This document shows, piece by piece, positions 1 to 5,917 of a DNA stretch of 7,202 nucleotides. The notes under the pieces were generated by a model that saw only the letters and a program-made list of their open reading frames with translations, was not told where the DNA came from and made no database searches. The position numbers and the translations under genes are program-made. The stretch's first letter is position 1; each line of letters starts with the position of its first letter. The stretch comes from an uncultured Dehalococcoidia bacterium (lineage in GTDB: Bacteria; Chloroflexota; Dehalococcoidia; Lucifugimonadales; GCA-2712585), in the NCBI GenBank assembly GCA_913052045.1, contig CAJXDJ010000042.1:1-7202 (forward strand). The letters are read 5' to 3'.

Positions 1-48
1 GTCGTCGACGGTGAGTCGTCCACGATCGAGGGCCTGGAGTCGGAGTCG
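1..48. other. Anomalous G+C-rich edge segment joined inside ilvE
   Basis: By hand count 33 of the first 50 bases are G or C, against 23 of 60 in the adjoining bases 61-120. GAGTCG occurs three times (13-18, 37-42, 43-48) and GTCGAC twice (4-9, 45-50). IlvE homology stops exactly at its inner border, and no frame restores the conserved S-G-E-N motif. It reads like a scrap of high-G+C coding DNA fused to the contig end. A read or amplification chimera is the simplest explanation, and a real recombination junction is the alternative. Confidence 0.6.
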
Positions 49-633
49 ACCCTCGGAAACATATCCTTGTTGGTTCATGATAATGGCTTCATCGAATCCA
101 GACAATACAGCTTCCGTTTTTGCAAGGATGCTGTTTATATATATACCTGTGAACTTAAATCTTGGGGATATACTTTGATCGTCTGGGCGTCTCCAGCTTG
201 ATGTGCAACACCTTAAGGTGTCGGTTTCCAAGTAGTTACCGAAAGGCATAGCTACGACACAGAAGTCACTTTCCAGTTCGTGTAACTTTAGATTGGCGAT
301 TTTTTCAGCACTTTTATAGGCGAGTGGTCGAATATATATGTCTTCCTTGTATCCAGATTTCCACACTAGATCAGATACTATATGACAAAGTTCATCCAGT
401 GAGTACGGAAGGTCTAGCATAAGAATTTTCGATCCCTGTAGAAGTCGTTGTAAATGTTCTTTCAACCTAAAAATATATAACGTTTTGTGCTTTTCGTTCC
501 AATTCCCACGTATGCCTTCGAAGATTCCAGTGCCGTAATGCAAGGCGTGTGTGGTAATACTAATTTTTGCTTCTTCCAAAGGAGTTATTTTGCCTTTGAA
601 AAAAGCTATTCTATTGGAAGGCTTGGACGTCAA
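1..633 (-). CDS. ilvE: Branched-chain-amino-acid aminotransferase, 5' part (runs off left edge)
   Basis: PLP-dependent (fold type IV) transaminase that interconverts isoleucine, leucine and valine with their 2-oxo acids, using glutamate/2-oxoglutarate, in the cytoplasm. 211 codons are visible of about 300 expected. Recognisable segments are SITTHALHYGTGIFEGIRG near the N-terminus, YIRPLAYKS (100-108), TSSWRR (144-149), and RFK with K160 as the PLP Schiff-base lysine, matching the usual position near 160. GYVSEG (190-195) follows, with E194 facing the PLP ring nitrogen. There is no ATG before codon 72, which is far inside the conserved core. I chose TTG at 631-633, giving MTSKPSNRIAFFKG, because GGAG lies six bases upstream and the length fits the family. 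From codon 196 (base 48 downward) the expected S-G-E-N continuation is replaced by unrelated Arg/Leu/Asp-rich residues of higher G+C. The frame stays open to the edge, but the last 16 codons are probably not IlvE. It is divergent from rph. The family call is secure; the end is not. Confidence 0.93.
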   Translation of the reverse strand, partial: MTSKPSNRIAFFKGKITPLEEAKISITTHALHYGTGIFEGIRGNWNEKHKTLYIFRLKEHLQRLLQGSKILMLDLPYSLDELCHIVSDLVWKSGYKEDIYIRPLAYKSAEKIANLKLHELESDFCVVAMPFGNYLETDTLRCCTSSWRRPDDQSISPRFKFTGIYINSILAKTEAVLSGFDEAIIMNQQGYVSEGRLRLQALDRGRLTVDD

Positions 634-639
634 TGTGAA

Positions 640-643
640 CTCC
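640..643 (-). promoter_or_regulatory. Shine-Dalgarno for ilvE, decides the TTG start
   Basis: On the minus strand GGAG is followed by TTCACA and then TTG (633-631). The six-base spacing is normal. No ATG or GTG exists in the frame upstream of the conserved IlvE core, so this site is the main support for a TTG start. Confidence 0.6.
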
Positions 644-666
644 GTTGTGGAACTAGTGTTGAAGGA

Positions 667-695
667 ATTATAATTTCGACTGAAAAATAATACAA
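667..695 (-). promoter_or_regulatory. Candidate ilvE promoter
   Basis: A perfect TATAAT reads on the minus strand at 672-667. Seventeen bases upstream is TTGTAT (695-690), a weak -35 that shares only TTG with the consensus. The start of transcription would fall near 660, leaving a leader of about 27 bases before the TTG codon, too short for a T-box or attenuator. The surrounding DNA is A+T-rich, so a chance TATAAT is possible. Confidence 0.45.
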
Positions 696-696
696 T

Positions 697-727
697 ATAG
701 ATTTGCTCATCCCCAATCCAAATCTAT
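697..727. repeat. Perfect 9-bp inverted repeat between divergent promoters
   Basis: ATAGATTTG (697-705) and CAAATCTAT (719-727) are exact reverse complements separated by 13 bases. The left arm begins directly upstream of the candidate ilvE -35, and the right arm ends about 27 bases before the rph extended -10. A second, overlapping pair, GCTCAT (705-710) and ATGAGC (734-739), could form an alternative fold. The placement would suit an operator for a dimeric regulator acting on one or both genes, but no regulator gene is in view and the A+T-rich arms could arise by chance. Confidence 0.45.
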
Positions 728-753
728 CTAGACATGAGCCTATTGTTTAAAGC

Positions 754-762
754 TGATATAAT
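754..762 (+). promoter_or_regulatory. Extended -10 promoter of rph
   Basis: TGA directly precedes a perfect TATAAT (757-762), giving the TGn extended -10 arrangement that can work without a good -35. No convincing -35 exists at 17 bases; TTGTTT at 743-748 is too close. Transcription would begin near 768-770, which places the TTG at 763 upstream of the transcript and supports the downstream start of rph. Confidence 0.6.
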
Positions 763-780
763 TTGAGTAGCGACCCGTAC

Positions 781-787
781 GGAGGAG
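781..787 (+). promoter_or_regulatory. Strong Shine-Dalgarno of rph, decides the start
   Basis: GGAGGAG lies 5 to 7 bases before TTG at 793-795, which opens the canonical RNase PH N-terminus M-T-R-S-D-G-R. A start at the upstream TTG (763) would put this ribosome site inside the coding sequence. Confidence 0.8.
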
Positions 788-792
788 AAAAA

Positions 793-1539
793 TTGACGCG
801 ATCTGACGGACGGTCATGTGACCAATTGAGACCAACCAGGATTTCTTTTGATGTTCAACGTTTCGCAGAAGGGTCAGTTCTCATTGAAACGGGAGATACG
901 AAAATAATTTGCTCTGTGAGTATAGAAGAAAGGGTACCTGGTTGGCTAAAAGGGCAAGGGAAAGGCTGGATAACTGCGGAGTACTCCATGCTGCCTCGGT
1001 CTACATTTACTAGAAATGCACGAGAAGCATCGTCTAGCAAGGTAAAAGGTAGACACCAGGAGATACAAAGACTGATTGGAAGATCACTAAGGGCGGTAGC
1101 TGATCTTGTCGCTGTAGGGGAACGAACGATTATCATAGATTGCGACGTTATTCAAGCGGATGGTGGAACTAGGACGGCGGCCATTACTGGATCCTATGTA
1201 GCTCTATACCAAGCTTTGCATAAATTAACCCAAAAACGAATCTATCCCAAGATACCTCTGAATTTCAACGCGGCCGCGGTTAGTGTTGGAGTTCTGGGAA
1301 AAGAATTATTGTTGGACCTTTCTTATGAAGAGGATTTCGGGGCGTCAGTTGATTTCAATATTGCAATGACCGAAAAGGGTGATTTAATTGAAATTCAAGC
1401 AAGTGGCGAAGATGGCCCGTTCGAGCAAGCGTTCTTGCAAAGGGCAGTCCTACTTGGGCAAAAAGGAATACTTGAGTTAATAAAAATCCAAAATCAGGCT
1501 ATATCATCCTTGTCATTTCAAAAACGAGGTAGCATGTGA
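793..1539 (+). CDS. rph: Ribonuclease PH
   Basis: Phosphorolytic 3'-to-5' exoribonuclease that trims tRNA 3' ends using inorganic phosphate and releases nucleoside diphosphates; a cytoplasmic hexamer in known members. The 248-residue product spans the whole family length. It begins TRSDGR, then WLKGQGKGW (51-59) and TAEYSMLPR (61-69). R87 and G125-T126-R127 are the expected phosphate-binding residues, followed by TAAITGSYVAL. YEED with D181 and VDFN with D187 match the paired catalytic aspartates, and EIQASGEDGPF replaces the more usual EVQGTAEGAPF. The TTG start is chosen from the GGAGGAG site and from homology; the open frame extends ten codons further up to another TTG at 763 that overlaps the promoter. 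It is divergent from ilvE and is followed after 85 bases by an HtrA protease, not by the rdgB/XTP pyrophosphatase gene often found after rph. All catalytic residues look intact. Confidence 0.96.
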   Translation: MTRSDGRSCDQLRPTRISFDVQRFAEGSVLIETGDTKIICSVSIEERVPGWLKGQGKGWITAEYSMLPRSTFTRNAREASSSKVKGRHQEIQRLIGRSLRAVADLVAVGERTIIIDCDVIQADGGTRTAAITGSYVALYQALHKLTQKRIYPKIPLNFNAAAVSVGVLGKELLLDLSYEEDFGASVDFNIAMTEKGDLIEIQASGEDGPFEQAFLQRAVLLGQKGILELIKIQNQAISSLSFQKRGSM

Positions 1540-1548
1540 TGAAACATT

Positions 1549-1571
1549 AAATTTGTGTGTTCACAAAATTA
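1549..1571 (+). terminator. Weak hairpin after rph
   Basis: TTTGTG (1552-1557) and CACAAA (1562-1567) can pair around a TGTT loop, with three more pairs beyond an A-A mismatch. It begins about ten bases after the rph stop. The stem has few G-C pairs and the following ATTATTT is not a clean T-tract, so this may only slow or partly end transcription before the protease gene. Confidence 0.3.
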
Positions 1572-1613
1572 TTTAGAGAACAAATCCGATCATCATCTAC
1601 ACATGGAAATTTT

Positions 1614-1618
1614 GGGAG
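1614..1618 (+). promoter_or_regulatory. Shine-Dalgarno of the HtrA-type protease, decides the ATG start
   Basis: GGGAG lies six bases before ATG at 1625-1627. The TTG at 1619, which would lengthen the frame by two codons, abuts this site and is too close to be used. Confidence 0.65.
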
Positions 1619-1624
1619 TTGTGC

Positions 1625-2743
1625 ATGATTTGGACTAAAAATCGGTTAAAGATTTGTATTTTTGTTTCTGTGTTCTTGTCGTTTTCTCTAAGCTGTATTT
1701 CTGTTCCCCTAAACGAAACAGAGGAATATCCTAATAATATGGATGAGGGTATATCTATATCGTCACCATTATCATCAGGTGTTGGACTAGACAGTCCTAT
1801 GCTGCCCGATTTCGTGGATGTAGTGGATAGGGTGAGAGGATCCGTTGTTTCTGTTGTAGCAGAAACAGAGACGTTGAGTGTATTCGGAGAGAGATTCCCA
1901 AATTTCCGGAGTGGTTCCGGAGTAATATTTGACCAACGCGGTCACATTCTCACCAACAACCATGTAATTAAAGATGCCGTTGAGATAATAGTTACACTCG
2001 ATGATGGTAAGCAATTGAATGGAGAGCTTGTAGGTACTGATCCATTAACTGATTTGGCTGTTGTTAAGGTAGATAATTCTGGTCTTCCTTTCCTGAACTT
2101 TGCTATTCAAGGAGAGGTGCGTGTAGGCGAATGGGTCATAGCGATAGGCAATGCTTTAGCTTTGCCAGGAGGACCATCGGTCACAGTTGGTATAGTCAGT
2201 GCCCTGGGCCGCTCTCTTCGTGTGGATCAGACCACTACTTTGTATGATCTGATCCAGACAGACACCATAATCAATCCTGGTAATAGCGGTGGACCATTAT
2301 TGAATCTTAAGGGGGAGATTGTTGGTATAAATACAGCCGTATTAAGAGGAGGTCAGGTTGAGGGTATAGGATTTGCTGTGGGGGGGTATACTGCAACGTT
2401 AGTTTCTAAAGAGATCATTGATAAAGGTAGGGTGCGTTGGGCGTGGTTGGGAGTTACGATATCTGAACTAGACGCTCAAGAGGCCGCAAAGTTGGGATTA
2501 CCGGCACGACAAGGAGTACTTATTCAGGATGTGTTTTCTGAATCTCCCGCGGCAGAGGGAGGGTTACAATCTGGGGACATTATTCTTAGTATTGAAGGTC
2601 ATTACGTGCAAACAATAGCTGATCTAACTAACGTACTTCGTTTTGAAGTTGAGGTTGGTGATAGGGTTATTGTAGAAGTATTGCGAGGTGGAAATGATAA
2701 GTTGAGCAATCTCATTACTCTAGATGAAAGGCCATCTTCATAG
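1625..2743 (+). CDS. HtrA/DegP-type serine endoprotease with one PDZ domain, exported
   Basis: Trypsin-fold protease expected to degrade or refold damaged proteins outside the cytoplasmic membrane. The product has 372 residues. Residues 1-27 look like a signal sequence, with basic K5, R7 and K9 followed by a hydrophobic stretch. F-S-L-S-C24 fits a loose lipobox, so the mature protein may be lipid-anchored at C24. A low-complexity Ser/Gly/acidic linker (about 29-58) follows. The protease domain has the full triad: H113 in LTNNHVI, D143 in PLTDLAVVKV and S221 in NPGNSGGPLLN. One PDZ domain covers about 270-360, starting at AWLGV (carboxylate-binding loop) and containing SESPAAEGGLQSGDIILSI. A single PDZ and this length match many Gram-positive and Chloroflexota HtrA proteins; DegP of E. 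coli has two. The gene follows rph in the same direction and may share its transcript; I see no clear promoter in 1540-1613. A run of seven G (2380-2386) lies in frame before the PDZ. The paralogue type (DegP, DegQ or DegS) cannot be assigned. Confidence 0.93.
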   Translation: MIWTKNRLKICIFVSVFLSFSLSCISVPLNETEEYPNNMDEGISISSPLSSGVGLDSPMLPDFVDVVDRVRGSVVSVVAETETLSVFGERFPNFRSGSGVIFDQRGHILTNNHVIKDAVEIIVTLDDGKQLNGELVGTDPLTDLAVVKVDNSGLPFLNFAIQGEVRVGEWVIAIGNALALPGGPSVTVGIVSALGRSLRVDQTTTLYDLIQTDTIINPGNSGGPLLNLKGEIVGINTAVLRGGQVEGIGFAVGGYTATLVSKEIIDKGRVRWAWLGVTISELDAQEAAKLGLPARQGVLIQDVFSESPAAEGGLQSGDIILSIEGHYVQTIADLTNVLRFEVEVGDRVIVEVLRGGNDKLSNLITLDERPSS

Positions 2744-2762
2744 TTCGAGACAGACATGTCCA

Positions 2763-5700
2763 CTAGGATGAGCGCAACACGCCTAGTACTATATCTACAC
2801 CCTCGATAGTTTGGCTCTCTACATAAGCTCCGTCAACCGGATTGCTTTCGATCAGATTTAGCGAAAGAGTCTCTGAGTTAATATAATCTTCATATTCTTC
2901 CATAGTTTTCTCGAGATTTTTGTCTCCTTTGTAGAATACTTTGATTTGCTGGGTAACTAGGAAACCGGCATTTTTCCTCATATTCTGTATACGATGTACT
3001 AACTCTCTTGCTACGCCTTCTTTCATAAGATCGTCGGTCATAGTCGTATCTAGTGCAATAGTGTACCCTCCGTCCGTTACAATCTGGAACTCATCTATTC
3101 TTGTTGATCGGTTCTCTTTTGTCTGATCTAATATACGATGGTATAAAGGATCTTCTTTATCTAGAAATACTAGCTCCTTTACATTAAGTTCTTCCATAAC
3201 TTGAGTGGCAATATCTTTGATGTAGTGAACCTCCGATTCCTCTCGAGGGTTTACTAAAACCCTGCTCAGGGGTAGTCGTACTTTTTTGCCTGCTCTAGAT
3301 CTTGCGTCTCGCCCTAAGCGGGAAATTTTCATTGCTAATCTTGTGGCTTCCATTAGAGATTGGTCTATAACCTCCAGATTAGCCTTTGGATATTCAACAA
3401 GATGGACACTTTCGGAAGCAGATTTATCTATGTTCACTACTAGGTTTTGGTACATAGTCTCTGAGAGAAAAGGAGTAAACGGTGCCATTAACCTAGACAG
3501 GGTAGTCAGACAAGTATATAGAGTCTCATAGGCCACAAGTTTGTTTTCATCATTATCACTCCGCCAAAATCTGCGACGGCTCCGCCTGACGTACCAATTC
3601 GAGAGGATATCTACGAATTCTTGGATACGCCTACCACCATTTGTGGGATCATAAGAATCTAATGAGATGTCAACCTGCTCAACTAGTGCATTCAATTCCG
3701 AGATTATCCATCTGTCCAATTCTGTTGCATGGCCCTGTAGGTTTGAACCATCACTTGGCCTAAATTGATCTATTTGAGCATAGGTTATGAAGAATGAATA
3801 AACATTCCAAAGCGTCAGCAAAAAGCGTCTTATTACATCACTAACTAGGCGTTGCGAGAACCTTCGGGAGTCTCCTGGTTGGGTGGCGGTAAATAGATAC
3901 CAGCGAGTAGCATCAGCTCCTTGGTTATTTATTATGTCCCAGGGATCTACTACATTGCCCTGAGATTTACTCATCTTCCGGCCTTTCTCGTCCAATATTA
4001 GACCTAGACAGATAACATTTTTATAACTTGGCTGATCGAGTAAGAGTGTTGATAATGCGAGTAGGCTGTAGAACCAACCTCGTGTCTGATCAACGGCTTC
4101 ACAAATATAATCTGCCGGGAAAAATTTATTCTCTTCTAGCTCCTGTATCTGACCCTTAGAGATTGTATGCCATTGGGCATAAGGCATTGCCCCGGAATCA
4201 TACCAGGCGTCCATTACTTCTGGTGTCCGTTGACTTGCTCCACCACAAATCGAACAGGTGATTGCAATTTCGTCTATATAGGGCCTATGTAGGTCTAAGT
4301 CGGCTAGCAGTTTTTTATGATGTAATAATGCTTTTTGTTCAAGTTCTGATAAGCTGCCCACGCATGTATAGCTTTTGCATTGGTCACATTGCCATATGGG
4401 GAGAGGTGTGCCCCAGTATCGTTCTCGCGATATAGCCCAGTCTACTCCCCCCCGTAGCCAGTCACCGAACCGGCCTTGCTTGATGTGTTCTGGATGCCAT
4501 GAAATCTTGTCGTTATTAGAAATTATGTTAGTTTTCATGGCAGTTGTTTGGATATACCACGATTCCTTCGCGTAGTAGAGTAAGGGTGATTTACATCTCC
4601 AACAGAACGGATATGTATGTAGATATGTGCCTTGGCGGTACAAAAGATTTCGTTCTTCTAGAGATTTTGTTATTTCAGGGTCCGCGTCCTTTACGAACTT
4701 GCCCGAGAATTCATAACTTCCGGTTATCAACCCCTGAAGATTCACGTGTTGCACGAATGGGAGGCCATGTTTTCTTCCTAACCCAATATCCTCCTCCCCG
4801 AATGCCGGTGCTATGTGCACTATGCCGGTTCCGTCTTCAAGTGATACGTAATCAGCACCGATTACTTTAGGTTGAAAGTCAGTCTCGGGGCCTAAAACAG
4901 AGTATTCTCCTTCGCTCTGGTTCTTGGGTCGTTCAAACCTTTGTATACTAACCCCATAGTCTAACGGATTGAATAATTTAACATATCCTACTCCTATCAG
5001 ATCTTTACCTAGTATAGTACCCGCCAATTCATAAGGAACATCTAATATTTTTGAAACAAGATCTGCAGCTAATACCAGGAACTCAGAATCGCTTTCGTCA
5101 AGATTAATCTTTACTATGCTGTAATCAGCATTTGGTTGGATTGCTAGGGCTGTATTTGCTGGTAGAGTCCATGGTGTTGTTGTCCACGCCATGAGGTAGA
5201 TTTTTGTCTCCTCAGATACGTCAGGCAACGTATTTTTCAGAGATTCCGCTTCGGTGATTTTTAGATCGATTTGGAATTTGACGAATATAGAAGGATCCTT
5301 TGTGTTTTCTTGGTATCCTTGGGCCACCTCATGTGAACTTAAAGAACATTCGCATCTAGGGCAATGGGGTGTCGCCTTCATGCCTTTATAGACTAGGCCT
5401 TTATCCCATAGTTCTTTCAGGATCCACCAACAAGTTTCTATATACGAGTTGTCGAGGGTTCTGTACGGGTTCTGCATATCGATCCAATATCCAATCCGAT
5501 TTGTTAGATCCTCCCATTCCTTAACGTATCTGAAAACACTCTCCTTGCAACGTTGGTTGAATTTTTCTATGCCGTAATCCTCGATATCTTTCTTAGATGT
5601 CAGCCCCAACTCTTTTTCTACTTCTAATTCAACGGGCAATCCATGAGTGTCCCAGCCTCCTTTTCTATAAGGTTGATAGCCTTTCATTGATTTGTATCTA

Positions 5701-5903
5701 CATATTACGTCCTTGAACACCCTTGCTAGAACGTGATGCATTCCAGGGCTTCCATTTGCAGTAGGAGGTCCTTCAAACAGCATGAATTTACCCTTATCAC
5801 CTCCTTGACTGGATTTCAAGAAGATGTCATTTTCCTTCCAGAACCTTAATATCCCTTCTTCCATATCTGGGAAATTAGCCCTACTCGTCACGTCATTGAA
5901 CAT
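2763..5903 (-). CDS. ileS: Isoleucyl-tRNA synthetase, type 2, with altered HIGH motif
   Basis: Class Ia synthetase that activates isoleucine with ATP and charges tRNA-Ile in the cytoplasm; it also edits misactivated valine. The 1046-residue protein is full length. The catalytic domain has GPPTANGSPGMHH (45-57), where the signature reads G54-M-H-H57 in place of H-x-G-H, then GWDTHGLPVE (83-92). The editing (CP1) domain shows TTTPWTLPAN (241-250) and GTGIVHIAPAFGEED (358-372). Cysteine pairs that may bind zinc lie at 181/184, 434/437, 506/509 and 550/553. DAWYDSGAMPYAQ (565-577) precedes KMSKS (643-647). The anticodon-binding region follows, about 690-880, and the C-terminal tail has no cysteine after 797. 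That lack of a C-terminal zinc finger, together with the overall sequence, points to type 2 (eukaryote-like) IleRS, a group known for mupirocin insensitivity. ATG at 5901-5903 has only a weak upstream GAG. It lies 14 bases after pfkB and is probably co-transcribed with it, and it converges on the protease gene with 19 bases between them. Confidence 0.97.
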   Translation of the reverse strand: MFNDVTSRANFPDMEEGILRFWKENDIFLKSSQGGDKGKFMLFEGPPTANGSPGMHHVLARVFKDVICRYKSMKGYQPYRKGGWDTHGLPVELEVEKELGLTSKKDIEDYGIEKFNQRCKESVFRYVKEWEDLTNRIGYWIDMQNPYRTLDNSYIETCWWILKELWDKGLVYKGMKATPHCPRCECSLSSHEVAQGYQENTKDPSIFVKFQIDLKITEAESLKNTLPDVSEETKIYLMAWTTTPWTLPANTALAIQPNADYSIVKINLDESDSEFLVLAADLVSKILDVPYELAGTILGKDLIGVGYVKLFNPLDYGVSIQRFERPKNQSEGEYSVLGPETDFQPKVIGADYVSLEDGTGIVHIAPAFGEEDIGLGRKHGLPFVQHVNLQGLITGSYEFSGKFVKDADPEITKSLEERNLLYRQGTYLHTYPFCWRCKSPLLYYAKESWYIQTTAMKTNIISNNDKISWHPEHIKQGRFGDWLRGGVDWAISRERYWGTPLPIWQCDQCKSYTCVGSLSELEQKALLHHKKLLADLDLHRPYIDEIAITCSICGGASQRTPEVMDAWYDSGAMPYAQWHTISKGQIQELEENKFFPADYICEAVDQTRGWFYSLLALSTLLLDQPSYKNVICLGLILDEKGRKMSKSQGNVVDPWDIINNQGADATRWYLFTATQPGDSRRFSQRLVSDVIRRFLLTLWNVYSFFITYAQIDQFRPSDGSNLQGHATELDRWIISELNALVEQVDISLDSYDPTNGGRRIQEFVDILSNWYVRRSRRRFWRSDNDENKLVAYETLYTCLTTLSRLMAPFTPFLSETMYQNLVVNIDKSASESVHLVEYPKANLEVIDQSLMEATRLAMKISRLGRDARSRAGKKVRLPLSRVLVNPREESEVHYIKDIATQVMEELNVKELVFLDKEDPLYHRILDQTKENRSTRIDEFQIVTDGGYTIALDTTMTDDLMKEGVARELVHRIQNMRKNAGFLVTQQIKVFYKGDKNLEKTMEEYEDYINSETLSLNLIESNPVDGAYVESQTIEGVDIVLGVLRSS

Positions 5904-5917
5904 TACTAATTAACTCG

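Noticed and set aside
487..690. Plus-strand open frame of 67 codons
   Set aside because: It lies antisense to the conserved N-terminal part of ilvE, has no recognisable product and no ribosome site; it is a shadow frame.
763..792. Ten-codon N-terminal extension of rph from TTG 763
   Set aside because: It overlaps the -10 element, contains the ribosome site itself and adds residues with no family match.
2762..2787. Dyad ACTAGG/CCTAGT as a bidirectional terminator
   Set aside because: The stem has only six pairs, the loop is 14 bases and no T-tract follows on either strand; it is too weak to annotate as a terminator.
4447..4453. Run of seven C in ileS as a frameshift site
   Set aside because: The frame is continuous and the encoded segment WLRGGVDWAISRERYWGTP aligns well with other IleRS, so there is no sign of a slip.
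4375..4870. Plus-strand open frames of 66 and 108 codons inside ileS
   Set aside because: Both run antisense to well-conserved IleRS sequence (CP1 and catalytic regions) and translate to nothing recognisable.
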